From CALRWV02 sp943371965 (lineage in GTDB: Bacteria; Bacteroidota; JABWAT01): a stretch of 64,000 bases of DNA. This document shows positions 45,245-52,931 of the stretch, piece by piece. The translations under genes were made by a program, and so were the position numbers. The stretch covers positions 372,001 through 436,000 of the forward strand of contig CALRWV020000001.1 of the NCBI GenBank assembly GCA_943371965.1, given 5' to 3'. Position 1 is the first letter of the stretch; each line of letters opens with the position of its first letter. The notes beneath the pieces are model-generated. The model was not told the origin of the DNA and searched no databases. It worked only from the letters and a program-made list of their open reading frames with translations.

Positions 45245-45760
45245 TTAAAACAGTTGTCTGATTTTCTCAAGCCGCTTTTGGTGAAGAATTTCTGCGGCAT
45301 TTTTATAATGCAGTTTGAAAAGCAACCGGATTCCAGCTTTTTTCAAGTTAAACAACTCTGTGACTTTTATTGAAATACCGTTTTTCCCGGTCACAGTTTC
45401 AATTGTAAAAAGTGTTGTTATTGAATCAGGATTTGCAGAATTTTTATCTTCTGACTGAACAGAAAATTTACTGTTCTTATTCATTTCCATGATCAGGAAT
45501 TTTACTTTTCCGCGTTTCAAATTAACTTCGATAAATGATTCAGTGATTAAAATCTCCGGATTATCATCTGAAGGATAAAGCCAATTTCTGATTCCATCAT
45601 CTGAAAAAAGTTTTGATTTTATTTCCGCCTGAAAAGCATTCACTTCAAGCTCAGTTTTGAGTTCGAATGATGAAGGAAGAAAATATCCGATACTATTGAA
45701 TGTAATTCCGAGTCCAAGCAATCCGATAAAAACAAAGAGTAAAATTTCAAGAAAACTCAT
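45245..45760 (-). CDS. Membrane-anchored hypothetical protein, possibly SRPBCC-like
   Basis: A 171-residue protein with one N-terminal transmembrane helix (about 4-24) and a beta-rich domain (FELKTELEVNAFQAEIKSKLFSDDGIRNWL...KVTELFNLKK) that loosely suggests a START/SRPBCC fold. It overlaps the upstream FAD oxidoreductase gene by 4 bp and may act with it. The fold call is tentative. Confidence 0.55.
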   Translation of the reverse strand: MSFLEILLFVFIGLLGLGITFNSIGYFLPSSFELKTELEVNAFQAEIKSKLFSDDGIRNWLYPSDDNPEILITESFIEVNLKRGKVKFLIMEMNKNSKFSVQSEDKNSANPDSITTLFTIETVTGKNGISIKVTELFNLKKAGIRLLFKLHYKNAAEILHQKRLEKIRQLF

Positions 45761-46842
45761 TTCAATTCTCTTTCCAGTTTTTCTGTGAGCGAATGAACCG
45801 CAAACGGATAAATAAGCTGTTTTGCAAAGTTGAATTTAAATTGCTGTTTCAATCTGTTTAAAGGGTTTCGTGACAGCCCAACTTTTCCCATAACAAAATT
45901 GTATCCTTTGTTTCCAAGAAATTCATACAAGTACCTGTTTGCAATACTGACCTGATGTATGGGGTCAATATGTTTTTGGGCCAATTTTTCATATGACTCA
46001 CCAGTCAAAATTGATTCAGCTGCGCAATACGCTGAAATCAGGGAAAATTTAATTCCAAAACCGAAAAGAAAATCCTGATATCCGGCAGATTCACCAATTG
46101 GAAAATAGTAATCGGGGAATGGTTTCCTTTTCAGCATACAGTTGCCAAAACCGCCAAAAGGTTTAACATTCCTCGCATTCAAGTTAGGCACCAACTCCAA
46201 AGATTTTTTCCAGGCAAGATTGGAGAAATAATCAATTTTTTTGAATTCCTGATAAATAACGGTTGAAAAAGTCCCGATTCCATTTTGGATCAGAATATAA
46301 ACATAGCCCTTTGGAGCAAGTGAATCATCAACAATTCCAATCGCTGAATCAGGCAAATCAGTTTCAAACGTGAATCCTTTTGCAATCATGTTGAATTTCC
46401 TCGGGCCGGTTGATGAAATTGCTCCTTTTGGAATTTCAGTTATTCTGGTATTGAATTTCACCGGAATATTTCTTTCCAAAACCTGACGGAGAAGATGGGT
46501 ATCCAAAGTATCTTCAAAATTACCACGGCGAACCAGATAAAACATGGGGTCAGAAGTTACAATTTTTCTCTGAATGTAATCGGGAGCATAAAACAGACCT
46601 CCATAAAAAGGAACACATCTGAAAGTGAGATCAACTCCATTTTCTTTCAAAAAATCCACGGGGTTCCATACCGTTGACCAGTTTTCAAGTCCCTGAAAAT
46701 CTCCATGAAACCGGAGCCCAACTGTTGATTTAGCTTCATAAACAACAGGATTCAAACCATTATCTTTTAAGCGGATAGCAGCAAAAAGTCCACCTGGACC
46801 TGCACCAATAATTGGGATTTCTTTTTTTATCTGGATATTCAT
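45757..46842 (-). CDS. FAD-dependent oxidoreductase, geranylgeranyl reductase-like
   Basis: A 361-residue flavoprotein. The N-terminal dinucleotide site is GAGPGGLFAAIRL (about 13-25), with the acidic end of strand 2 in VVYEAK. The rest follows the pattern of geranylgeranyl reductase and digeranylgeranylglycerophospholipid reductase relatives (GESAGYQDFLFGFGIKFSLISAYCAAESI for the second FAD contact). A redox substrate with a lipid or polyprenyl character is plausible. Confidence 0.75.
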   Translation of the reverse strand: MNIQIKKEIPIIGAGPGGLFAAIRLKDNGLNPVVYEAKSTVGLRFHGDFQGLENWSTVWNPVDFLKENGVDLTFRCVPFYGGLFYAPDYIQRKIVTSDPMFYLVRRGNFEDTLDTHLLRQVLERNIPVKFNTRITEIPKGAISSTGPRKFNMIAKGFTFETDLPDSAIGIVDDSLAPKGYVYILIQNGIGTFSTVIYQEFKKIDYFSNLAWKKSLELVPNLNARNVKPFGGFGNCMLKRKPFPDYYFPIGESAGYQDFLFGFGIKFSLISAYCAAESILTGESYEKLAQKHIDPIHQVSIANRYLYEFLGNKGYNFVMGKVGLSRNPLNRLKQQFKFNFAKQLIYPFAVHSLTEKLERELK

Positions 46843-47006
46843 TACTGTAAAATTAGTGAAATTAAATGGTTACCCGAATTTTAAATCAGGAAACTTGAAG
46901 GCAAAATGAATTTATTGAAGATCATTTTTAACCAATTTATTGCTTTTAATTCCTGTTCAGACTAAATTGTGAGTCCTTTTCCAAAATTTTGTAGGGTTGC
47001 GTTTTT

Positions 47007-47378
47007 ATGGCTAAAAGTAAATTTTTCGAAGTTCGCTGCAAAACATGCGACAAACTTGTAAAAGCTGAATTTAAGGCTGTTTACGAGTTGGATGGTACCA
47101 AAAACTGGTACAAATGCCCAAAATGCAAACAAACCATGCTGGCTGTTCCGTTCCAGGCAAATTCAATCATGGATAACCGTGTTGAAGGTGATGGTGTTGA
47201 AGTTATTGAATACTCACCAATCACAACCTTCAGACTTGGCGATGAAATTTACCACAAAGGTTTTGATTCAAGAGGCGTTGTAACCGGTAAAGAAGTTACA
47301 ACCTCAGGTCTTTCAACAATTGTTGTTGAATTTGACAAACTTGGTATGAGAAAATTGGTTGAATCCGTTAAAAATTAA
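47007..47378 (+). CDS. Zinc-ribbon plus PcrA/UvrD-tail Tudor-like protein
   Basis: A 123-residue protein with an N-terminal zinc ribbon (RCKTCDKLVK...YKCPKCKQ, about 9-40) and a C-terminal SH3/Tudor-like segment (FRLGDEIYHKGFDSRGVVTGKEV...IVVEFDKLGMRKLV). The second part resembles the C-terminal domain of PcrA/UvrD, which binds RNA polymerase. It stands alone here without a helicase, 37 nt before rpsU. A transcription-associated role is suggested, not shown. Confidence 0.65.
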   Translation: MAKSKFFEVRCKTCDKLVKAEFKAVYELDGTKNWYKCPKCKQTMLAVPFQANSIMDNRVEGDGVEVIEYSPITTFRLGDEIYHKGFDSRGVVTGKEVTTSGLSTIVVEFDKLGMRKLVESVKN

Positions 47379-47397
47379 GTTAGACAAATCCATTTAG

Positions 47398-47410
47398 AAA
47401 GGAAGGTGAT
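47398..47410 (+). promoter_or_regulatory. Extended ribosome-binding site of rpsU
   Basis: AAAGGAAGGTGAT nearly matches the full complement of the 16S tail (AAGGAGGTGAT) and ends 5 nt before ATG. Most starts in the window have shorter matches. bS21 genes in Bacteroidetes are reported to use strong SD sites for self-regulation. Confidence 0.7.
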
Positions 47411-47415
47411 ATAAA

Positions 47416-47610
47416 ATGGTCGGTATTACAGTTCACGAGAACGAAAATATTGATAAGGCGCTTCGTCGTTTCAAAAAGAAATATGAAAGAAGCGGTGTGT
47501 TGAAAGAGTTTAAAAAACGTACTTTCTTTACAAAACCTTCCGTTGAAAAACGCACTGAGTTGCTTAAAGCTATCAGACGTACTCAAAAAATGCGTGAAGA
47601 AACTTTCTAG
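47416..47610 (+). CDS. rpsU: 30S ribosomal protein S21
   Basis: A 64-residue bS21 with the basic helical body ENENIDKALRRFKKKYERSGVLKEF and a C-terminal KAIRRTQKM segment. It sits near the 16S 3' end and, in Bacteroidetes, helps hide the anti-SD. Strong SD upstream and terminator downstream make a short unit with the zinc-ribbon gene. Confidence 0.95.
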   Translation: MVGITVHENENIDKALRRFKKKYERSGVLKEFKKRTFFTKPSVEKRTELLKAIRRTQKMREETF

Positions 47611-47616
47611 TATTGC

Positions 47617-47650
47617 AAAAACCCGTCAACAGACGGGTTTTTTGTTTTTG
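47617..47650 (+). terminator. Rho-independent terminator after rpsU
   Basis: Stem AAAAACCCGTC/GACGGGTTTTT with loop AACA is followed by TGTTTTTG. Confidence 0.95.
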
Positions 47651-47669
47651 ATCCAATTCGAAAAATAAA

Positions 47670-49151
47670 TCATCCCACAATCATTTTCTCAGCAAACTGA
47701 ACTTCAATTATAGTTCCTTTTGGATGATTGTCTTTTACTTCAATTGATAATCCGAGAATTTTACAGATTTTACTCACCAAGGAAAGACCCAATCCGGTTC
47801 CACCAGTCGATTTTGAGCGGCTTTTATCAATCCGGTAAAAACGCAAAAATATTTTTGATTTTTCTGTATCCGGAATTCCAGGTCCTTGATCAGAAATCAA
47901 AATGGATAATCTTTCTGAATTTCCACCGCTTGAAATATTTTGGATAAGAACCGTTGTGTGTTCCGGACTGTATTTGATTGCATTTTCAATCAGATTGAAA
48001 AATAACGTATGAAGCAAATTATCGTTTGAAATGACGAGCGGTAACTTTTCGGAAAGATTGTTTTTTACCGTAATATTTTTCTGAGAACTCAAATAGGAAG
48101 TCTGATCAAGAATCTTTTTGAATAAAATCTGCAGATCCATAATTTCTTCATCTGGAGCTTCTTCAAGATTTTCTTCTCGTGATAATTTCAATAAAGTCTG
48201 GGTAATCTGTATCAAATGATTGGCTTGAGTTAATGCACTGTTCAGGGAAGTCTTATAATATGTTGTATCGCGGTCTTTATCCAAAGCAAGTTCAAGTTCG
48301 CCTTTGATAATTGTCAGTGGAGTTAAAAGTTCATGACTGGCATCCGCAGAAAATTGTCGGATTTGCACAAAACTGGATTCCAAACGGTCAAACAAATTAT
48401 TCAGGGTGGAAACAAGTTGACCAACTTCATCATTTTCGACATGAGCTTTGATTCTTGTGCTTAACTGATTGGCAGTAATTGTTTGGGAAGTTTTAACAAT
48501 ATCCTGAAGTGGTTGAAGGGCAATTTCAGAAAGAATAAGTGCAAAGGCCGTTGCTATTATTAGACAAATCACCATCATCCCGATCAGAACTTTCGTCAGA
48601 TTGTTTATAAAATCCTGAACTTTTTGAACAGAAGAAGCAATTAGTATCCACCCTGCAATTTTATCTTTATTTGTTGTTTTTGATATATAAATTCCGGAAG
48701 TATCAATGTAAACAGGCGTCAAAAAGGCGCGATGTTGAAAGGCAAGTGACGGTACTCTTTGAAATGAAGCCTGATTGTTTAGAAACCTGCTTTTCCACCA
48801 ATTTGGTAAAACGTTGGATTCTACATTCATTGTACTGAAAATAATTGAAGTATCGCTGTCAACAACCCAAAAGAAATATTTGTCGTGGTAAATTTCTGAG
48901 TGTTCAGGATCGAGAAGGTGGCGGTGAAGTGAAACCTGATTTGTGGAAGAAAGCGTATGCCTGATTTCACGTTGAAGTGCTTCTGAACGTTCCATCAAAT
49001 CTGTATCAATAGATTGAATCATCCAAAGACGGACAGAAAAAAGCAGCATTCCAGAAAAAACGATCATGAACGCTGCAATCGAAACAATAAACCAGAGAGT
49101 GATTTTACCTTTTAGAGTTGAAAAAAATCCGGTAAACGAGATCCATATCAT
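47670..49151 (-). CDS. Sensor histidine kinase
   Basis: A 493-residue membrane kinase. Two transmembrane helices (about 18-38 and 192-212) flank an extracytoplasmic sensor domain of about 150 residues. Then come HAMP (about 215-265), HisKA with the phospho-accepting His in DASHELLTPLTII, and HATPase_c with NLIENAIKYSP, DQGPGIP and GTGLGLSLV. It overlaps the response regulator start by 4 bp. The layout resembles heavy-metal or envelope-stress sensors. The signal is unknown. Confidence 0.95.
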   Translation of the reverse strand: MIWISFTGFFSTLKGKITLWFIVSIAAFMIVFSGMLLFSVRLWMIQSIDTDLMERSEALQREIRHTLSSTNQVSLHRHLLDPEHSEIYHDKYFFWVVDSDTSIIFSTMNVESNVLPNWWKSRFLNNQASFQRVPSLAFQHRAFLTPVYIDTSGIYISKTTNKDKIAGWILIASSVQKVQDFINNLTKVLIGMMVICLIIATAFALILSEIALQPLQDIVKTSQTITANQLSTRIKAHVENDEVGQLVSTLNNLFDRLESSFVQIRQFSADASHELLTPLTIIKGELELALDKDRDTTYYKTSLNSALTQANHLIQITQTLLKLSREENLEEAPDEEIMDLQILFKKILDQTSYLSSQKNITVKNNLSEKLPLVISNDNLLHTLFFNLIENAIKYSPEHTTVLIQNISSGGNSERLSILISDQGPGIPDTEKSKIFLRFYRIDKSRSKSTGGTGLGLSLVSKICKILGLSIEVKDNHPKGTIIEVQFAEKMIVG

Positions 49152-49819
49152 ATATCGTCTATAGAATAACCAACGCCTCTAACAGTCTGAATCAGTTTTG
49201 GGGTAAAACCGTCGTCAATTTTTTTACGGAGCGAATTGATAAAAACTTCAACAATATTACTTTGCGGATCAAAATCGATATCCCAAACTTCTTTCAGGAT
49301 TTCTGATTTGGATACAACTCTGCCTTTATGACGAACCAGACATTCCAGAAGTGAAAATTCTTTATTGCTTAAATACATTGCTTTACTGCTGCGGGAAACT
49401 TTTTTGCCAATCAAATCAATTTCAAGTTCACCAACTATCAATTTTAAGGGTTTTGGAGTGTTTTTCAGTCTGGTTAATGCCTGAATTCTGGCTGTCAGTT
49501 CTTTGAAACTGAATGGTTTTCTGACATAATCATTAGCTCCTGCATTGAATCCTTTGATGACGTATTCGTCCTGAGTATGAACAGTCAGCAGAATAATGAG
49601 CAATTCAGGTTGACTCTGACGAAGTTTCTGACAAACTTCAACTCCTTCCATTCCGGGCATCATCCAATCCAGAATTACCAAATCATACTTATCGGAGTTG
49701 GCTTTGTTGAAACCTTCAAGTCCATCGAATGCCACTTCGACAGAATGTCCTTCTTCGCTTAATCCTTTTTGAAGGAATTCAGCCAACGGTTTTTCATCAT
49801 CAACAACCAGAATTTTCAT
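49148..49819 (-). CDS. OmpR/PhoB-family response regulator
   Basis: A 223-residue regulator with a receiver domain (acidic pocket VVDDEK, phospho-acceptor D51 in ILDWMMPGMEG, the switch Thr in LLTVHT and Lys in VRKPF) and a C-terminal winged helix (SNKEFSLLECLVRHKGRVVSKSEIL...QTVRGVGYSI). It should bind promoter DNA when phosphorylated by the adjacent kinase. Confidence 0.96.
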   Translation of the reverse strand: MKILVVDDEKPLAEFLQKGLSEEGHSVEVAFDGLEGFNKANSDKYDLVILDWMMPGMEGVEVCQKLRQSQPELLIILLTVHTQDEYVIKGFNAGANDYVRKPFSFKELTARIQALTRLKNTPKPLKLIVGELEIDLIGKKVSRSSKAMYLSNKEFSLLECLVRHKGRVVSKSEILKEVWDIDFDPQSNIVEVFINSLRKKIDDGFTPKLIQTVRGVGYSIDDI

Positions 49820-49904
49820 GATATTTCCTGCAAAAATTTAATTTCAAGATAAGATTTTAAACTGTTTTTGCCAAAATGAGTTAGTGTATTTTAATACGAT
49901 AAAT

Positions 49905-49912
49905 TATCTTCG
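49905..49912 (+). promoter_or_regulatory. TATCTTCG -7-like box before the macro-domain gene
   Basis: It matches TAnnTTYG, 37 nt before the start, in the divergent gap from the response regulator. Confidence 0.4.
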
Positions 49913-49949
49913 GTCAGTTTATAAAATTTACGAAATTTTGAGGATAAAA

Positions 49950-50468
49950 ATGTCATTCAAGATCACAATTATTTCAGGTGATATTACTGAAGAGACTACT
50001 GATGCGATTGTAAATCCGGCCAATGGAATGATGATTATGGGTGGAGGAGTTGCCAAAGCAATCATTGAAAAGGGTGGTGAAACAATTGAAACGGAAGCAA
50101 AAAAGAGTGTTCCGCTGAAACCGGGAATGGCAGTTGTAACCCACGCAGGAAATCTGAAAACTAAATACGTCATTCATGCCGTTACGATGGATAACAATCA
50201 TGTTGCAACAGAAGCAACAGTTCGGAAAGCAACTTATTATGCGCTTTTGGTTGCAGAAGCCAATAAAATAAAATCAGTTTCTTTTCCAGCAATGGGAATG
50301 GGGATTGGCGGTTTGACCAAAGAAACTGTTGCCCAATCCATGCTGGAAATGATGCGGAAATTCAGCAGTGAAAGCAGTTTTATTGAAGATGTGAAAATTG
50401 TTTTAAATGATACTGCGGATGTGATTTTTTTTCAAACAACTTTAAATAAAGTAATCGAATCCAAATGA
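49950..50468 (+). CDS. Macro-domain protein (ADP-ribose binding)
   Basis: A single macro domain of 172 residues: ISGDITEETTDAIVNPANGMMIMGGGVAKAI, VVTHAGNL, KYVIHAV and FPAMGMGIGG. Such domains bind or hydrolyse ADP-ribose or its esters. ATG 49950 is chosen for its AGGAT site at 49941; an in-frame start at 49884 has none and adds a non-conserved stretch. It overlaps the next gene by 4 bp. Confidence 0.92.
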   Translation: MSFKITIISGDITEETTDAIVNPANGMMIMGGGVAKAIIEKGGETIETEAKKSVPLKPGMAVVTHAGNLKTKYVIHAVTMDNNHVATEATVRKATYYALLVAEANKIKSVSFPAMGMGIGGLTKETVAQSMLEMMRKFSSESSFIEDVKIVLNDTADVIFFQTTLNKVIESK

Positions 50469-50911
50469 GTTGGTTTATTGCAGTTCTGTTGATTCTGGCG
50501 GTATTCCTTTTCCTGATTTATTGGCTGATTATCAGAACAGTTCTGGTAATTAAATCAAGCGGAATCAAAATGACCTTGGCTGAGTTTTTTAAACATCAGT
50601 CACAGCAATTACCAACAATCAGATTACTACAGATTTCAGCGAAATTTAAAAAATATGGAATTCAACTTTTGTGGTCGGATATCAATTTGTTTTATCAGTC
50701 TGCCAAAATTGAAACACAAACCAATCCGGTCAAATTTCAGAAGCCACCAGAAGAATTACTGAATGACGTTTTTGAAGTATTGAATCTGGTAAAAGAGCAG
50801 GGATATGAGATGAGTTTTCAGAATGTCAGTTTGCAGATTCTGGCAGGGAAAAACCCGAGAGAAATTGTGAGTTCATTTGTTCATACGATGTGGCACGGAA
50901 CGAAGAAGTAG
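50465..50911 (+). CDS. Membrane-anchored hypothetical protein coupled to the macro-domain gene
   Basis: A 148-residue protein with one N-terminal transmembrane helix (about 4-26) and a cytosolic alpha-rich domain (LAEFFKHQSQQLPTIRLLQISAKFKKYGI...PPEELLNDVFEVLNLVKEQG). Start and preceding stop overlap as ATGA, so expression is tied to the macro-domain gene. I do not recognise the family. Confidence 0.6.
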   Translation: MSWFIAVLLILAVFLFLIYWLIIRTVLVIKSSGIKMTLAEFFKHQSQQLPTIRLLQISAKFKKYGIQLLWSDINLFYQSAKIETQTNPVKFQKPPEELLNDVFEVLNLVKEQGYEMSFQNVSLQILAGKNPREIVSSFVHTMWHGTKK

Positions 50912-51060
50912 GTGATTGGGTTTTTGGGTAGTAAGGTTTTCAGGTTATCAGCAAGACCACGTCGATATAAATACCAACTTATTTTTTTTCTATATTTCCT
51001 GAAATCCTGATAAGCTGAACACCCGAAAACCAAAAAACCTAACAACCCAATAACCAACCA
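50912..51060. repeat. Fold-back intergenic array of GGGTTTT/AAAACC words
   Basis: The left part (50911-50952) reads GGTGATTGGG, TTTTTGGGTAG, TAAGGTTTTCAGG, TTATCAGC. The right part (51006-51060) runs through the reverse-complement words CTGATAA, GCTGAAC, CCCGAAAACC, AAAAAACC, TAACAACCC. TTATCAG (50945) and CTGATAA (51007) pair exactly. It lies between convergent genes. Confidence 0.7.
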
Positions 51061-51061
51061 A

Positions 51062-51337
51062 CTACCTGATTCCAACTTCCATATCATCCACAACAGCCAT
51101 AATAATTGTATTTGCAGGAACTTCTTTTGATTTCATGACTTGCATGACAACATCGCCTTCCTGGGCGATCAGAACACGGTCACCAATTCCTGCGTCAACG
51201 GTATCGATAGCCAACAAATCAGACCCATGATAATTTCCATCCAAATCGATTGGTTGAACAATCAATAATTTGCAAGGGTTCAAATTTACATTTTTAACTG
51301 GAGCAACTACGTTTCCGGTAACCTTGCACAACATCAT
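51062..51337 (-). CDS. EutN/CcmL-family microcompartment vertex protein
   Basis: A 91-residue BMC pentamer-family protein: MLCKVTGNVVAP, CKLLIVQPIDLDG, LLAIDTVDAGIGDRVLIAQEG and NTIIMAVVDDMEV. Members close the vertices of bacterial microcompartment shells. Its start is 1 nt after the mutase stop, so both are read together. No BMC hexamer shell gene or enzyme of a known compartment is in this window, which makes the context unusual. Confidence 0.9.
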   Translation of the reverse strand: MMLCKVTGNVVAPVKNVNLNPCKLLIVQPIDLDGNYHGSDLLAIDTVDAGIGDRVLIAQEGDVVMQVMKSKEVPANTIIMAVVDDMEVGIR

Positions 51338-51338
51338 A

Positions 51339-52700
51339 TTACATCAAAGCCTTTATTTTGGTAACGTATTCTTCAGTCAGTTTCAATGCTTCTTCTTTGG
51401 TCGGGGCTTCAGAATAAATCCGGATTATCGGTTCAGTATTTGATTTTCTCATTTGAACCCAACCATGAGGCAAATCAATTTTTAAGCCATCCTGAACGTC
51501 AATTTTAAGGTTTTTTGACTGTTCAATCAATTTTTCAATAATTGTATCCGGTTGAATATTTCCAAGTTCAATTTTCTTTTTTCCCATTTCGTAATTGGGA
51601 AGTTCTGCGCGGATTTCTGACATTTTTTTATTTTTCTGAACAAAATAAGCCGTTACCAAAGCAGCAGCAACCAGCGAATCTCTTCCGTAATGTGCTTCAG
51701 GTAAAATCACTCCGCCCGAACCTTCACCACCAATTACTGATCCTACTTTCTGCATCAATTTTACTACGTTAATTTCTCCAACTTTTGATTTGAAAGATTC
51801 AACGCCATATTTTTTTGCAACATCATCAACTGCTCTTGTAGTAGAAAGATTGGAAACAACTGTTCCTTTTTTCTTTGATAAAACATAATCTACTGCTGAA
51901 GTAATGGTGTATTCTTCGCCAAACGGAAGTCCATTTTCCATAATGACAGCCAAACGGTCTGCATCAGGATCCAAAGCAAAACCAAAATCCGCTTTTTCAA
52001 ATTTTACCCGATCCATCAATGTCGTCAGGTTTTCTGGAAGAGGTTCTGGAATGTGAGGGAATATTCCATTTGCATTGCAGTTCATTCTAACAACTTCGCA
52101 ACCCATTTTTTCAAGCAAAAGCGGAACTGCCAAATAACCGGCACCTTCAACGGCATCTACAACAATTCTTGGTTTTCTTTTTCTGATAGCTTCAATATCC
52201 AACAAATCCAAAGCAAGAATCCGTTCGATGTGTATTAAATGGTAATCACGTTCTTTTCTGAAAGAACCAACTGTATTCCATTCCGCATAAGTGAAATTTT
52301 TATTGGCTTTGATTCTCAGAAGTTCTTCACCTTCTTCAGGTGACATAAATTCACCGGTATGATTCAGTAATTTTAAGGCATTCCATTGAGCAGGATTATG
52401 GGAAGCTGAAACGATAATTCCACCCTGAGCTTTAAAGTCTTCAACACCTACCTGAACAGTTGGAGTCGGAACAACTCCCAAATCGATAACATTGCAGCCA
52501 CACCAGTTCAAAGTTGAACTGACAAGTTCAGAAACCATTTTTCCGGTTACTCTTGAATCACGTCCCAAAACCACGGTCGGATTTTTAAACGACTTTTTTA
52601 TCCATTCTGCATAAGAGGTTGAAAACTCAACAATCACTTCGGGAGTCAAACCATCACCCACAATTCCACGGATTCCTGAAACACTAACCATTAACGGCAT
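51339..52700 (-). CDS. Phosphohexomutase (phosphoglucosamine/phosphomannomutase family)
   Basis: A 453-residue alpha-D-phosphohexomutase with GRDSRVTG, the phospho-Ser loop SASHNPAQWNALK, the metal loop DPDADRL and the substrate loop GGEGSGGVI. It isomerises sugar 1- and 6-phosphates for cell-wall or polysaccharide synthesis. GlmM and ManB cannot be separated with certainty. Start 52700 gives MPLMVSVSGIRGIVG with AAGG upstream. A longer in-frame start at 52748 lies across a promoter-like box and is rejected. Confidence 0.9.
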   Translation of the reverse strand: MPLMVSVSGIRGIVGDGLTPEVIVEFSTSYAEWIKKSFKNPTVVLGRDSRVTGKMVSELVSSTLNWCGCNVIDLGVVPTPTVQVGVEDFKAQGGIIVSASHNPAQWNALKLLNHTGEFMSPEEGEELLRIKANKNFTYAEWNTVGSFRKERDYHLIHIERILALDLLDIEAIRKRKPRIVVDAVEGAGYLAVPLLLEKMGCEVVRMNCNANGIFPHIPEPLPENLTTLMDRVKFEKADFGFALDPDADRLAVIMENGLPFGEEYTITSAVDYVLSKKKGTVVSNLSTTRAVDDVAKKYGVESFKSKVGEINVVKLMQKVGSVIGGEGSGGVILPEAHYGRDSLVAAALVTAYFVQKNKKMSEIRAELPNYEMGKKKIELGNIQPDTIIEKLIEQSKNLKIDVQDGLKIDLPHGWVQMRKSNTEPIIRIYSEAPTKEEALKLTEEYVTKIKALM

Positions 52701-52723
52701 AAAAACCTTGAATTTTAATGAAA

Positions 52724-52731
52724 CAAAGATA
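52724..52731 (-). promoter_or_regulatory. TATCTTTG -7-like box before the phosphohexomutase
   Basis: The reverse strand reads TATCTTTG 23 nt before the chosen start codon, an exact TAnnTTTG match. No TTG at the ideal spacing was found. Confidence 0.45.
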
Positions 52732-52760
52732 AGAGAGTTGGTGATCAAATGAAATTAGGA

Positions 52761-52862
52761 GAATTCTTTCACAGAAAACACAAAGGATGCACTGAGAAAC
52801 GCTGAGAAAATGCAAAATAGAATTCAATCTCAAAAACTCTGTGACTTCTCTGTGAAAGAATT
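52761..52862. repeat. Fold-back array of CACAGA/CTGTGA words
   Basis: AATTCTTTCACAGA (52762-52775) is perfectly complementary to TCTGTGAAAGAATT (52849-52862). Related words ACACAAAGG, ACTGAGAAAC, GCTGAGAAAA and CTCTGTGAC lie between. A similar isolated fragment follows the MetS-like gene (54541-54570). Confidence 0.75.
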
Positions 52863-52931
52863 AGATTACCGACTTTCAACTTCAGTTAAAAAATTCTATT
52901 TTCGACACGGTCGCAAACAAAAAGGTAAAAC

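Noticed and set aside
49950..50911. Macro-domain operon as an anti-phage NAD-signalling system
   Set aside because: No TIR, SIR2, Thoeris or ADP-ribosyltransferase gene is adjacent; evidence is insufficient.
52701..52748. N-terminal extension of the phosphohexomutase
   Set aside because: It spans a TATCTTTG promoter-like box, and the family N-terminus begins at MVSVSGIRG.
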